From contig JARBJD010000149.1 in the NCBI GenBank assembly GCA_033064195.1, forward strand, positions 110,195 through 174,194: a DNA stretch of 64,000 nucleotides, given 5' to 3'. Below are positions 42,517 through 54,667 of the stretch, one piece after another. Position 1 is the stretch's first letter. Every line of letters starts with the position of its first letter. The translations under genes and the position numbers were made by a program. The notes beneath the pieces are model-generated. The model ran no database searches, had not been told where the DNA came from, and was given only the letters and a program-made list of their open reading frames with translations. This stretch comes from Blattamonas nauphoetae (lineage: Eukaryota > Preaxostyla > Oxymonadida).

Positions 42517-42903
42517 AATCCAACTGAAATGTACAACGAAAGACGTCGAGTATGTTCAGAACAAGCATTAATTGAATCAATGAGAGAAGAGAACTGTTCG
42601 CTAGTCTCTGGGTATGTCAGAAATAATGTGCCGGTGACGTATGTTCATGAGGGAGTTGAATGGAGAATAAAACCAAAGTTGTGGAATCAAGGAAACAGAC
42701 CTCACTTAGCGAAACGTCGACACTACACTCAATCATTCGTCGAAAATGAACTGAAGAAATACAATTGTGAACTCGTAGGTGAGTACACCAAAGTTCTGGT
42801 TCCATTCACATATCGAGAGATTGGCGGAAGTGAAGTGTTCAGAATTAGACTTGATTCCTGGCTAAAGGCAACGATAAAGCCCCATCAGAGAAAACTGAAA
42901 TAA
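42514..42903 (+). CDS. Conserved Polinton terminal ORF, 129 aa, unknown function
   Basis: An intact ORF, homologous to the ORF at 8-379 over the first 90 residues. It is basic and Arg/His-rich, without a recognised domain. The first 49 codons lie inside the left terminal repeat and are repeated, inverted, at 59306-59452. It is preceded by the early-type box and lies 43 bp before the polymerase start, so co-expression with replication genes is likely. A DNA-binding or terminal role is possible but unsupported. Confidence 0.65.
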   Translation: MNPTEMYNERRRVCSEQALIESMREENCSLVSGYVRNNVPVTYVHEGVEWRIKPKLWNQGNRPHLAKRRHYTQSFVENELKKYNCELVGEYTKVLVPFTYREIGGSEVFRIRLDSWLKATIKPHQRKLK

Positions 42904-42925
42904 AGACTCAACTTTTTTTATTTTC

Positions 42926-42949
42926 GGATTTTTTAATTTGTAGTAAATG
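42926..42949 (+). promoter_or_regulatory. Early-type start box before the polymerase gene
   Basis: ATTTTTTAATTTGTAGTAA directly before the ATG, 18 of 19 bases as in the box at 42493. Confidence 0.55.
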
Positions 42950-45900
42950 GCGGCGACACTGAAATTTGTCACAGACAGCATCACGAAAATTAGAACACTA
43001 TTTCCAAACACCACCTTTGAATTCAAGGATGAACATGGCTATGATCGAACGTATAATCCAAACATTAGAAACTACCAACATCATCGTGCATATCTCCTGT
43101 CAATGCTCAAGAATCCAGATCTCCATTTTGAAGGAGAGATAAGGAATATTACCAACTATCAGATTGATGATTTTATTCACAAACTGGAAGAGCACAATAA
43201 CAATGCAATGATGAATGAAGAAGACAGCAAAGCAAGAATGCAAATCATGAAAGAAAATCCAAGAGTGAACAAAGATGAACTGAAAAGCAAGTGTTCAAAA
43301 TGACGTGGAAACTGAAATCAATTGAAGAGAAGCTGATGGATCATTGGATGAAGAATCTGTTAATCATTCAGAAGAAAAATGAACAAATGGAAAAGAGAGA
43401 AGTGCAGACATTTGAGGGATTTGAAGAATGCATATTATTAGCTGAACCACGAGACAAAGCAGCATTCAATTCTTGTCTCATGGATGCACGAAGGAAGTTC
43501 AAAAAGAATGAGGTCGAGAAGGTTGAGGATAATGGAAAACCATATCAGTTGTACTTCCACAATCACTTGAAGAACGTTGAAGAAATCACAACCTTCATTA
43601 AAGCAGTGTTCGACAAAGAGAAAGATCATCCATTCAAGATTCGTATTGACTTTGGAAAGATCATCGAGAGAAAAGACAAAGATGAGACAACTTACAATGA
43701 CTTCAGACCAGAATTAGAGAACACATCGAAGAGTTTTCCGACAGTGATCAGAAGTTCAGGAGACATCAATGAGTACTCAAAATATGCGATCAATCTGATC
43801 AAAGAATCTCAAGAGAGAACACTGATGGATACGAAGACAATGTACATCGCATTTCACTCCATTCTGGTTGCAGTCTATCGATTTCCAGTTGCAGGAAAAG
43901 CTAATGCAATTCTCACTGAACACATCAAAACGAGGAATGTTCGATACATCGATTCTGAGTACAACATCTGTTTCTTTCAATCATTATCGTTCCTCACACT
44001 TCCTGAGGTTCCTGGCAAGAAAATATCAATCAATATGAGAAACGTTGAAGCAAAGAGATTGTTCGCTGTACATAAGAAGCTGACCCATCTCAAACCACAT
44101 CAACTGACTGAGCACTTGCGCAACTATCCTGGATTTGATATTGCATGTGATATGGAGACAGTCATGCAAGAATTTAACATCACAGTTCACACATTTATGA
44201 ATACGATGAAGACAAGAAGCGTTACTTCCTGAGTCAATCGTACATCAACGACAATGATGATGCAAGAGTTCTTCCCATTCTGATGATTCCACTTACAGCC
44301 ACTCTCGTTCATGTGATGTTTCTTGTTGACCCTGAGAAAATCACTGGATACAAGCTCTGTCCGTATTGTCAATCAAGAGGATTCCAAGTGAAGAATAAAA
44401 ACTTCAGTAGAGATTTTGAGAAGCATCTCAGAGAGTGCAAAGAACTTGATGGAAAAAATGTGAAGAAGATCTCACTTGACAAGACACCAAGACCATACGT
44501 TCCACATATTCTCAACAATCGAACATTTGAATTTCTGATGGCACACAAAAGACAGGACGAATTCAAACCAACACAATACTACATCACATACGATTTCGAA
44601 ACGATGGAAGATCTCATTCTTGACAATCTATTCTCTGATGACAATACACAATTGATCTCACACTTGAAACCTCTCTCCGTTGCATCAGCAATCAAATCAA
44701 AATCAGGAGTGAAGTCAATCTACTTTGATCTTCGAGATGGAAAAGACTTTGTAAAGCAATGGATCAGAGAACTCTTCAAATATGCAGAGACAGCACGGGA
44801 TGACAACCTGTACGAGGATCCAGAAATACCTTCACAAAATGAAGTCAGTGTGATTGGATTCAACAGCTCCAGATTCGACATCAATCTCATATTCCGTGAT
44901 CTCGTTGACAAGGATTGGAAAGTGGTGAGCTTCCTTGGATCAACAACAAAGTACAAACAAGTTCTGATCAGACATGAGAAGACACAACAGGTTCTTCGCT
45001 TTATTGACATGATGTCGTATACAGGACCAATGACATTGGATAATGCAGTCAAAGCCTTTGGAGGAAAGACGACTCTTCAGAAATCATTCTTTGCTTACGA
45101 ATCATTCGACTCATCAGACTACGACACAGTGCTGAGCAAACAAGAACCATTCTCCAAATATGAATTCTATTCGAGTCTGAACAACAGTGAAATGTCCGAC
45201 AGTGACTACCAAATGTACCTTGATGATTGGAACAAGCAAGGATTCAAGAACAGATGGGAATATCTGAAATTCTACAACATCAGAGATGTCAGAATGTATG
45301 ATTGCACCTTTGGATAATCTCATTGATCTGAACTTCCAATACAAAGTGGACATGTTGCACAATCTCTCATTGTCCGCAAATGCATCTGCAATCAAATACG
45401 CGTGTGCCTACAAAGACTTTGATATCGACGATGATTTCAATGGAGTGGATCAATCTGGAGAAATAAAATCACCAAGCAATACTGGAAGTACAAAGTTGCA
45501 TCGTACATCTATCAAGACCAGAAAGCTCATCGCAGTACTGATAAAATGTCACTGAAGCAGACTATGAGTGGTTCGTTCAACAGTGCAAGAGTGTGCTATA
45601 TCTGCAAGAGTCACTTCTCACAAGCAGTGCGACCAACATTAGATAGAATCGACAATTCGGAAGGTCATTCAAAAGAGAACGTGAAGATCTGCTGTGATTA
45701 CTGCAACACCTACAAGTCAGACAAGGACGAGCATCTCACTCGATTGAGAATTCAACTGAAGAAGTATTGCATCTGGAAATCACTCCCAATGACTCTGACA
45801 CATGAGCAAACATATCACAAGTTGAGAGCAGCAGTGACTGGTGGATTATCGAATGTTCAACACCGACAGAATATCAAAGACGTGACACCAATCAATCACT

Positions 45901-47313
45901 TCACATATGAAGATGGAAAAGTTGTCTCCACTGATACAGAACATAAAATGACTCATGTCTGCGGTGTGGACTTTAATTCTCTTTATCCAAGTGCTTTCTC
46001 ATCAATCAAGAACAAGAACAATCCATACACTAATCACAGAATGTACATGCCAGGAAGATGTTTGTACACAGCAACAGGAGATGAAGAATGTCGAAAGATC
46101 ATCGAAGACAAGAATCAGAAGACACTATTTGTTGCAGAACTGAAAGGACACATCGACGAGAAGTACATAAATGAGTTCATTAACTTCCCACCAATCTTCA
46201 GAAACATTGTGGTCAATACAACAGAAGAGACCATTGGAGAGAAGACATATTCACTGATGAAGAAGCATGGATTGAAGACTGATGACAAACAAAGAAAGCT
46301 GACCCAACTCTTGAGCACACACGATCAGTATATGTTCTTTTCGACATACTATCTTTGGTTCCTCATCGACTATTGCCATTTCATTATTGATGACGTAAAG
46401 AGTGTGATGGTCTTTTCGAGACATGCTGGATTTGAACCATTTGTGACATCATTCATGAATGACAGAATAGAAGCAATGAAGGTTGGAAACAAAGGAAAAG
46501 AACAGTTCTGTAAGACCAACTTGAATGGGAGTTACGGATATGATGGAATGAACACTGAGAAATACAACTCAATCACAATCTGCAATGAGAAGAGAACATA
46601 CCTGAAGCAAATGATGAAAGGATTTGTAGCGACAAGAGAGATCAATGAGGACAACTACATCGTGATCGAAGACAGAGAGAAAGCATCATGCAAAACATGT
46701 TTGCAAGAAGCAGTATTCACACTCGACAATGCCAAGTTCTGGTATCTGAATTTCATCTACAACTTCATGTACAAGTGTCTAGATATGAACAAGATTCACT
46801 TCTGTGAGGGAGATACTGACTCTGCTTATTGGGCGATTAGTGGAGATCCGAATGCTGGTATTCATCAACAATTTGAACACGTGATTGCTGACAAAGAATT
46901 CTATGATGCTCACAAATACGAATGGTTCCCCAATCCTGAAAAGGAGTTGATGATGAGAAGAAGTTGTTGGGATTAGCAATTGAAAAGGAAGGTGAACAGA
47001 TGATCTGTCTTGCACCAAAGTGTTACTCTCTCGATGAGAAATGTAAGATCAAAGGAGTGTCTCTAAAGAAAACAAATATCACAAGTGACGATTATCTGAA
47101 ATGTCTTAATGGAGAAAAACTGTGACTACAACACTGAACTTTCAGACGAGAAGAGTCGTGAGTGAAGAGGACACCAATGGATTTGAGATTGCGAAAATAC
47201 AACAACAGAAACTCAGTCTCAGTGGAATCCATCTGAAAGCAATCGTACTTGAAAATGAATCGTGTCCTCCATTCATTCATGGACTGAAAGCTACTGATTA
47301 TATTATTGAATAA
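42947..47313 (+). pseudogene. polB: Protein-primed family B DNA polymerase with embedded HNH-like module (frameshifted)
   Basis: About 1450 codons in at least five frame segments. The N-terminal part (42947-44232) has a region typical of Polinton polymerases around DSEYNICFFQSLSFL. A CPYC...H...C zinc-finger-like motif lies near 44360-44440. Exonuclease motifs follow: YDFET (about 44587), GFNSSRFD (about 44860) and FYNIRDVRMYD (about 45270). An HNH-like module, CYIC...DRIDNSEGH...CDYCN, lies at about 45595-45720. Polymerase motifs: VDFNSLYPS (about 45967), TNLNGSYGYDG (about 46518) and GDTDS (about 46810). The C terminus ends at 47313. All catalytic motifs are still present. Frame changes near 43295, 44195, 45300, 45520 and 46960, and a late stop near 47124, break the gene as assembled. 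It would replicate the element from a terminal protein. Confidence 0.85.
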
Positions 47314-47315
47314 AC

Positions 47316-47336
47316 ACAAACTTTATTTTTGTATAA
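47316..47336 (+). promoter_or_regulatory. AT-rich start box
   Basis: CTTTATTTTTGTATAA directly before the ATG at 47337, the late-type box. Confidence 0.45.
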
Positions 47337-48040
47337 ATGAATACACGACAGATTAATACTTTAGTGAATAGGTTACTTCGGTGCACACAGCATTCCAAAA
47401 CGAAATAGTCGAAAATGGACTTTAACCAACATTTTACCTGTCTATCATGGCGCTGATTCTAATGGACCTTTTGATGGAAATGATGAAACATACTTCGAGG
47501 ATTGGTTCAATGGAGGTTTATCTCCTGAATTATCACTACCTGATGGAAGAAGAGTAGTTCAACAATTTGTAAGCAACTTCCTAGGAGTTCGTATTCGGGA
47601 TAGCACTGCTAAACTTGCATTCGAAGCATATCAATTTTATCATCACGAGGTGACTCAGAGAGTGAATTTTTCACCACGGATTCGAAGGCCTGCAGAGGCA
47701 AGACCAATACCAATTCCAGTGCAAAGACCAATAGCAATTCAATCACCCTGAAGACCTAGTTGTTCCTGGACAGATGAGAAACTTGAAATCAATGGGGTTT
47801 AAATATGAATATCCAATGAAGGAGAGTTTGAAGAGGAGGAGGATGATGTCACTATTCCCAATCCACCAATGTCAATCAGAACAACTGCGTCAAACACCCT
47901 GTGAGAGAGATCAGACACTGAACCGACGACACAGCAAGTGCTCAAAAGTTGGAACATATGAAAGGATTGTTTGATCATCAACAGAGAAATGATTCAGAAG
48001 ATGAACAGATCAAAGCTGAGAACTCACTATTGAATAATCA
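47337..48040 (+). pseudogene. Polinton ORF between polymerase and integrase, unknown function
   Basis: The ATG at 47337 follows a start box and gives MNTRQINTLVNRLLRCTQ before a stop. The next frame then holds a good protein-like stretch (DETYFEDWFNGGLSPELSLPD, later a Pro/Arg-rich RPIPIPVQRP) and an acidic piece (EGEFEEEEDDV). Several stops and frame changes interrupt it. It could be a separate small gene or the N-terminal region of the integrase. I cannot assign it. The adenovirus-like protease expected in Polintons was sought here and not recognised. Confidence 0.4.
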
Positions 48041-49262
48041 AAGCAGATGGAACACTTTATTACCTCACACATTCTGGATGCAAATAAAATGAACAGAGAC
48101 ACATTTGTTCGAGCCTCAATAAACAGAAAGATTGCGAACGAAGATCTTGACTTCATTCTGACTCACACAAAACAAATCCCATTCGGAGGAAGATCATTTC
48201 AGGATTGGTATGAGGAATTTGATCACAGATGGAGTGTTGCACATCCGAGGAAAATTCAGAGAAAAAGTGACAGAATGAGAATTGATCCACCAACGATGCC
48301 TAAAACAACAGAAAAATTGTGTATCCATTTCGATCAAAATGCAGTTCATGTCGAAAGCAATTACAGGTGATCCACAGAAGACATCAGACAGAAAGGTTCC
48401 TCAGAATTGTGATCGACCATACTTTTCTCCCAAGTTTGGATCCTGGGAAATTGATCTCGTTTATCCAATCACCAACGTCGAAAACAGTGTTGCAGATCTA
48501 TCTCTTCGCATTAACATCAACACCAAATACCTGGTTGTCATTCCTGTTCTGGATAAATCATGGAGCAAAGTCAAGACTGCAATCAATGATCTGATAAAAT
48601 CATCGTGGAGTTCATGTCAACAACATTCGAGGAGATGGTGAAGCAGCATGGACAAGTGGAGAAGCATCAGAGTTTTTCAAGGAAGAGAATGTCAGCACAT
48701 ATTTCACAAGTTCGCCATTCACAAATCACAATCGAATTGTCGATCGAGTGATCAGAACAATCAGAGATGGATTCAAGACAATGCAACACAGATGGCAAAT
48801 CATTCATTGATGAATCAGATGGTTGAATACTACAACATGACTCCACATCAGGCGTACTGGAACAAATTCACACCAGAGCAAGCACAAAACAATAGAGAAA
48901 TCGAAGCACTGTACATCTCCAGTTGTGAAGAACAATTAAAGAACATCAAAAGCAACAGACAACACAGATGCTATGGAAGTACAAACCAGGAAACATTCTA
49001 CTGATTCACCTTGATTTGGACAAGACTGTTGCCAAGTTTCAGAAGAAGCAAGACAGTTTCAATTCGTGGGAAATTCATTGAATACAAGCACGGTAATGTT
49101 GTAGCTACTCTACTGAATGGACTCACATGTCTGTCAAAAGTGGTGTACGTTCCAATCCAACACACAAAGTTCCATGCAGACTCTATTGACGACTTAACTC
49201 CGAGAGTTCATTTGCTGAATTCGGTCTTCTCTGACCTCAGAACTTCGTTCGCTTCAATCTAG
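48041..49262 (+). pseudogene. Retroviral-type (RVE) Polinton integrase, frameshifted
   Basis: The N-terminal part (from about 48047) has helical content (NEDLDFILTHTKQIPFGG). The core domain starts near 48430 with GSWEIDLVYPITN (first D) and KYLVVIPVLDKSWSKVKTAI. After a frame change comes RGDGEAAW (second D, about 48630), then NHNRIVDRVIRTIRDGF, the usual Polinton motif around the active-site helix, then WNKFTPEQAQNNREIE. A C-terminal beta-rich tail (FIEYKHGNVVATL, about 49065-49260) resembles a chromo/SH3-like DNA-binding end. At least four frame changes or stops. It would insert the element into the host chromosome with a short duplication. Confidence 0.8.
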
Positions 49263-49317
49263 TCGTCGATCTATTTGTTCGTTTTCAATAATGTTTCAAA
49301 TATTTTTATTTCATGAA

Positions 49318-49640
49318 ATGTCATCACTGAAAATATTAGAACCGTTTGATCCTGAGCAGAAAGAGTTCACAAACATCCACGACTTTCAGAGATACTTGGA
49401 AGAATAGAAAGAACTGAATGAGTACACAACTCAGAAACTGAATAGGATGATTCAAATCGATGGATACAGAATCACAAAAATAAGAGGTGAATTGCACTGA
49501 GGAAACGATATGTTGATGCTTCCCTCCTAATTCACTCTCGAATGATCAAAGATTATCAGACATTGAAGAATCAATTCGAGGCACATCACTACTCTCAGCA
49601 TGAGGCTTCGAAGTCTTGACGAGACCATCAACAATTTATT
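49318..49640 (+). pseudogene. Small Polinton ORF, Lys/Glu-rich helical, degraded
   Basis: The ATG at 49318 follows a TATTTTTATTTC box and opens MSSLKILEPFDPEQKEFTNI, stopped after 29 codons. Protein-like helices continue in frame and then in another frame (MIKDYQTLKNQFEAHHY) to about 49610. Probably a short coiled-coil protein. It is convergent with the ATPase gene on the other strand. No family recognised. Confidence 0.4.
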
Positions 49641-50469
49641 CAAGAACTGGACCCTTCTGGTTTACCATCTTTGTTGATCTCATTCAGTGCAACTCCATCT
49701 GTATTGTATCGAAGAATGTTGCTTCACATTTTTTTTCGTTGATAGATATTCCAAAATGTCGAATATCAATTGGTGAGTTCAACTGAGGATAGACTCGACT
49801 GATTCGTTCTTTGTTGAATCCTCAAAGATCCACAGTGAATCAATGTTTGACTTCATGTCTGCTGACTGAAGAGCTCATGCATCGTCAGAAAGAATGTGAA
49901 CTTCGGTTGTCGATTCTCCAGTAGTAAGTCCATCATTGTCATTCTATTTTGGATGTTCTACGTTCACCAAGGATTCTACGACAGTCATCAAGAAGGATAA
50001 TCGTTTGGAGATTCTTCACTGAGAAGTCATCAATGTAAAGTGAGTCAAAGAGATTCTCTGCATTCATCTGTGATTCTGTTTGCCACTGATTGTCAATAAT
50101 TTCTTCATATGCAGCTTTCGATTCAGAGTTCCAACAGAAATGGAAGTGCATCATCGTATTTGACTTTCACATAAGACGTTCAGTATTGGTTTGAATTTGT
50201 CGAAGGTTGGATCAATGTTCTTATCAGTGACGAAGACAAACAAATGGAATAGTTCATTCCAACTTGAACATTCTGGAGCTTGGCAACCTCTCGAAGAGCA
50301 TTGAATGTTTTCCACTTCCTCTGTTTCCAACGAGGACATTGACACTATTGCGATTGAAATTCAAGTCTGGATGTATTTGTGATTGCACTTCATGAGAAAC
50401 ATTCTATTTGATGCTTCACTCAATTTTAGCATTCACGTATGCTGTTAATGATTGATTCGATTTGTTCAT
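49640..50469 (-). pseudogene. FtsK/HerA-type genome-packaging ATPase (A32-like), frameshifted
   Basis: On the minus strand an ATG at 50469 opens MNKSNQSLTAYVNAKIE. After two stops the same frame gives VNVLVGNRGSGKHS, a Walker A loop. Further on, in the next frames, come an LQTIILLDDCRRIL Walker B strand with DD (about 49975) and KFTFFLTMHELFSQ (about 49880), like the sensor strand of A32-type packaging ATPases. About 270 codons, the usual size. It is the only non-fibre gene on the minus strand and starts 50 bp from the divergent gene at 50520. It would pump DNA into capsids. As assembled it is not translatable. Confidence 0.7.
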
Positions 50470-50519
50470 TTGTGATTTAACTCTAATTAAAATATAGTTT
50501 TGGTTTTATTTTGTATGAA
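50470..50519. promoter_or_regulatory. Divergent AT-rich start region between ATPase and 50520 gene
   Basis: Fifty bases separate the two divergent ATGs. The plus-strand side contains GGTTTTATTTTGTATGAA just before the ATG at 50520. The minus-strand side has no clear T-tract, so the ATPase may use a different start signal. Confidence 0.35.
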
Positions 50520-51470
50520 ATGTCAATGATACCACAGATTGTGTACAACCAACCAACAAGAAAAACAAGAGAAGAAACCAAAATGAGATACGCAGCAGAA
50601 ACTCAAGCAGCGATGAAAGAATTTCTATGCTGACGATGATATTCAAACCAGATGGAACGATGCCCTCAGTAGTTATCCATCAGCGCTTGAGTACATCAAG
50701 AGAACTGGACAGAATTGGACTGTTCTAATGGAACAACATGGAAAAATCCCAGATGTGATGGTCTACGATAATGAGACGAAAGATTTGATTGCAGTCAATG
50801 GAGCCATGCTCGCACCATACAACAGTAGACCGGTCAAAGAGACATACTACGCAATGAATCCAACACCAGACAAGCGAAAACAGACATCATATACAGCATT
50901 TAATCGCCAATTCGGAAGGAGAATCAAAGCTTCACACTCTAATTTCCTCAAGAATGGATCATACGATCTACCATCCAGTTTTCGAGACATCAGCTTTGGA
51001 GACATGCAAGCACAAAGATCACAACAACCTTATGCAATAATGAAAGCTGTTGGTGACTTCATGACAAATGAATTAGGAATAACTCGTGCCAGTCGAGATA
51101 ATCCAGCAGATACTGGAAAAGAGTAATAGACAATATGGTGTACAATTCAATTCAATCGAAAGTAGCATCACAAATGTGGGACAGATGGCTTGAAGAACAT
51201 CTTTCAGGATTCGACAGTACCAACGAAGGACATCAGAGAATGAAGAAAAGGATTTCAAGGAGCAGGTGTATCCACAGTTTCTAGAATTCATCACAAATCA
51301 AGAAATTTGCAAACATTCCTTGGTAGACATAATGCTACCATAGCATCAGAGATTAGTACTCTGACGCAAAGCATATGCAACAAGAACAGATGAAGATATC
51401 GGTCAATACCAATCTTCGAATATGCCAGCTTACTCAATATGTTCAGTAACAGAAAATGTCTGATTAAAAA
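50520..51470 (+). pseudogene. Conserved Polinton protein beside the ATPase, about 300 aa, frameshifted
   Basis: The ATG opens MSMIPQIVYNQPTRKTREET. One frame change near 50625 leads to an open stretch to 51126 (with MEQHGKIPDVMVYDNETKDL and YYAMNPTPDKRKQ). Further pieces run to about 51470 (SKVASQMWDRWLEEHL, DIGQYQ). The last third matches the remnant at 7109-7500. It stands at the head of the structural gene block. Possibly a scaffold or minor virion protein. No family recognised. Confidence 0.5.
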
Positions 51471-51477
51471 CATTAAT

Positions 51478-51503
51478 ATATATTTTTATTTTTATAGAAA
51501 GTG
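51478..51503 (+). promoter_or_regulatory. AT-rich start box
   Basis: ATATATTTTTATTTTTATAG, then seven bases and the ATG at 51504. Same as copy 1 at 7072-7098. Confidence 0.45.
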
Positions 51504-52086
51504 ATGCAACCAATTCTCAGTTGTCAATTTACGAAACACACAAGTTCTTCTTCAGTCCCAACATCAATCACCAACAATGTCATCATCGACAATAAAGGTT
51601 CGAATTCTGGAAGATCTAAGCTCGAAGATCGTAATGAACAAAGCGCTAATGTCGAACTCGATAATGTTCAGGTGTTTATGATCCACCACTAGAGACATAT
51701 CCATCAGCCCCATTCAAAGTCGTTCCATTCCACTCCGAGAATACATCTAATATTTCAGCATTCAAAGATCAACTATTGCTGGTTTACAAGAATGCATTCG
51801 CTTGTGTGAAAAGAAACTACTGAATAATCTCATTGAACCTTCGAAGAAACTGATCACGAAACCAAAGTGATTTATGTGCACTGATTGCTACACTCACTGG
51901 GATTAATGATGTGGTGATCGAACTGGATGATTTGTCTGACAAGTGCCTATGTCTGAATAAACTCCCAGTGTTTAGAACCATTTTCAAGATCCTTGTTGGT
52001 GGAAAGACATGAGTATTGCCTTCAATGAAGCATACAACACCATTCTCAATTATGGCATTTCTCTGACGAAAGCAATTCCTCGCTAA
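51504..52086 (+). pseudogene. Copy 2 homologue of the 195-aa protein, frameshifted
   Basis: Nearly identical start (MQPILSCQFTKHTSSSS) to the intact gene at 6484-7071. Frame changes occur near 51670, 51810, 51870 and 52010, mostly in runs of the same base. The end (AIPR then TAA) is conserved. Confidence 0.7.
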
Positions 52087-52105
52087 AATTATAAATGAAT
52101 TGTAT

Positions 52106-52122
52106 TTTTATTTTTTCTATAA
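52106..52122 (+). promoter_or_regulatory. AT-rich start box
   Basis: TTTTTATTTTTTCTATAA immediately before the ATG at 52123. Confidence 0.45.
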
Positions 52123-52428
52123 ATGGCACCAGGAAGTTTCAACAAACTCAAAAATATCGGCAAACAATTCTTTCAATTCATCAAACCTCTAGCTCAACAT
52201 TCCTTCAAGTTGGTGGTGGATTTGCTCTCACAAACGAACAGTAAATTTGGACCCAAACAGCGGGAGAATACTCAATGGATTAGGAGGAATGATGGACGTT
52301 TATCAACAAAATAAGCGATCAATCGTCAACAAAACCGCAGATGATTGAATATGAACCACCTCGAAATGGGAGATACTCAATGATGATATGCCACTCTCGT
52401 CAAATTCCAAATTCAATTCAAAGGATAA
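52123..52428 (+). pseudogene. Copy 2 homologue of the 115-aa MAPG protein, frameshifted
   Basis: Starts MAPGSFNKLKNIGKQFFQF exactly as at 6447. A one-base loss near 52196 and others later break the frame. The terminal KIQFKG is recognisable near 52420. Confidence 0.65.
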
Positions 52429-52446
52429 ACATTCACTCGTATTCGA

Positions 52447-52465
52447 ATATTTTATTTTTATTAAA
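52447..52465 (+). promoter_or_regulatory. AT-rich start box
   Basis: ATATTTTATTTTTATTAAA directly before the ATG at 52466. Confidence 0.45.
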
Positions 52466-52763
52466 ATGGCACCAGGTTGGTTATCAAAATTAGCAGCAGT
52501 TGGCAAAATATACTCAGAGTTGGAGCTCCATTTCTGAATCTCATCCCTTTGTTGGACCACTGATTTCGAAGGTAGCGCAGACAGGAATTGAAATGATACC
52601 AGATGTGAAATCGGATCAGCAAATCCATGCAGAGATGGCACAATACGAGCAAGCGATCAATGAAGGAAACACTGCAGTAGCGAACAAGCTCAGAATACTG
52701 AAGCTGGAAGAGCTGGAACCAAAGCGAAGAAACCAAAGAAAAGTAACTAGAGTTAAAGCATAA
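52466..52763 (+). pseudogene. Copy 2 homologue of the 100-aa MAPG protein, frameshifted
   Basis: Starts MAPGWLSKLAAVGK as at 6065. A lost A in an A run near 52507 shifts the frame; the rest (VGPLISKVAQTGIEMIPDV, ending in a basic tail) follows in another frame. Confidence 0.65.
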
Positions 52764-52768
52764 ATGTA

Positions 52769-52787
52769 ATTTTTTATTTTTGTTAAA
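52769..52787 (+). promoter_or_regulatory. AT-rich start box
   Basis: TTTTTTATTTTTGTTAAA directly before the ATG at 52788. Confidence 0.45.
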
Positions 52788-54623
52788 ATGAACTCGCATA
52801 TAACACATCTGACAAACAAAGAACTGGAGCATCATCATTGACTGGAAGATACCACTGGAGGATAGAATACACGAGAGATGACATGGGTCAAATTCAACAA
52901 CAACTCAGGTCCGAACATTTCATTAATTACCTCATGAATGATGGGGCACACAGTACTTCGATTCAAGAATTGAAACCATCAGAGAATGCACTTCTACACG
53001 GGACAAGAGATAATCATTCCACTGACTGGTAGTCAGGACATATGTCAAATCGATGATTCCTTCATTACGTTCACTATGACGGCGACATTGAGACTCAATA
53101 ATTGGCAAACAACAGCTGGTAAGGTTGGATCGTACATGAATGAGAGAATCTTCATCTTCGTTGGACTCAAGCATTCTGCATCAATCTTTCGTGACCTTAC
53201 TGTTCTTCACAACAATCAGAGAATCATTAGCACAACAAACAATGATGTCTCAATGGAGTCTCACATCTACAATATGATCAAACCAAAGAGTCAATTGGAG
53301 AATCGAAACATTGTCACACACCTTGGCAGAATGCATGGAATCATGATGAATCTGTTGCTGGTGTTTATATTCCACTTTCGGATTACGACGACGTCTGGAA
53401 CAGAGTGTTTCAAGACACAATTGATGTCCAATTCGTGTGTCGATTAATCTTGAAGATCTTCTCATTTTCTCAGGGATGACTGACTGTCAAAGATGTCTCT
53501 CTTTGGTGATTTGAAATTGAGTGTGCATGAATGAGGATGCGTTTGTTTGTTGTTCTGTGAATCCTGAACTTGGAAAGATACAGCTATCATCCTCGTAACT
53601 GGAACAGCAGCAGCACCAACGGATTAAAGCAGCAATTCTCAATTGCATTCAACATCGTCCATATTTCCTAACCAATCTTGTCACCTCATGCACAAAGAAC
53701 TTCGTTCAAATTGGTCAATCATTTCAGCAACCAACAGTTACAAAAGGACATTGTTTGTTCAACAGCCAATGTCGTGACAACAGAACCAGAATTTGTGGAT
53801 CAGTACATCTCATTGAACGTCACAAACTATCGGATTGATGATGTATTGCATGAGTGTTGGATACAAAATGAAAGATGGTGCGAGAAACTCATGGAGATGT
53901 ATCAGAATCGTCCGGGAACTATTCCAGCAGAAAAGATCTCATTCTATCCATTTCAGAAGACGCCAACGGCAGCAGGAATTGATTGTACTCAGCAAATGGT
54001 TGTTGTGAATGCAAGGGAGGATATCCTGCTTCTCTTCCGTCACTACGACAATGAAGTCTTGTTTCCACAACCCAATGCAGAAGAATATCCAAGTGAATAC
54101 GAAAACAGGTACTATCCAGAACAACCGACAACAACTATTGGGCTCGCTTCTATACATTTGCATTATCAACTCTCAATCTCGATTCGTACCTTGCTGTTCC
54201 AGATGATTTGGAGCGGTCTGTGGATTCTCTTGTTGAAGAGAAACTCACTGGTGACGGAACATATCAAATGAAACAATGACAAGAGTTCGTCAGTTCATGA
54301 CAATACTGACTTCCTTCTGTGCTTCCCAACTCAACGTAGTGGTTGTCCAACGAACTGCAATGATTCGATCAGTTCAAAGGAAATACTGCTGTCACTTTGA
54401 GATCGCATCCAATCTATCAAGGCAATCTTACATATAATGTATACAACCCAAGTCAAAGTGGTGGTGATATGACAACATTTTCACATCCTCCAGCACCGAT
54501 TCTAGCAATACAACTGCTACCACGTGGTGGGTCCTACGATACAGCAATGGTGAACCAAAGTTGAGTACTATCCTAATCACACACTGAAGCGTTGCACAAG
54601 ATTTAGGAATTATTCCAAATTGA
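52788..54623 (+). pseudogene. Copy 2 homologue of capsid-like protein B, frameshifted
   Basis: Collinear with the intact 619-aa gene at 3875-5734 from MNSHITHLT to the C-terminal Pro-rich ILA segment. About ten frame changes separate long matching stretches, for example VGLKHSASIFRDLTV at about 53158 and AEKISFYPFQKTPT at about 53930. The divergence includes substitutions, so this is a distinct copy rather than the same locus. Confidence 0.75.
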
Positions 54624-54646
54624 AATGACAAAGAAAATAATGATAT

Positions 54647-54667
54647 TGTATTTTTATTTTTCTATAA
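54647..54667 (+). promoter_or_regulatory. AT-rich start box
   Basis: TTGTATTTTTATTTTTCTATAA just before the ATG at 54668. The minus-strand box at 3823 is the copy 1 equivalent. Confidence 0.45.

Larger units (their letters stand above)
37735..42660 (+). repeat. Left terminal inverted repeat of Polinton copy 2 (about 3.3 kb without insert)
   Basis: Nearly identical, inverted, to 63440-59306. For example 38641-38750 equals the complement of 62560-62430. It contains a 1618-bp pogo-like insertion plus its duplication, leaving about 3304 bp. The inner boundary falls inside the terminal ORF, just after codon 49 of the gene at 42514. Most of the arm is non-coding and built of degenerate subrepeats rich in GAAGTGAG, GAACAAAC and TTTTATGA words. 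Confidence 0.88.

Noticed and set aside
47337-48040. Adenovirus-like cysteine protease of Polintons
   Set aside because: No His/Cys active-site context could be recognised here or in the other unassigned Polinton ORFs.
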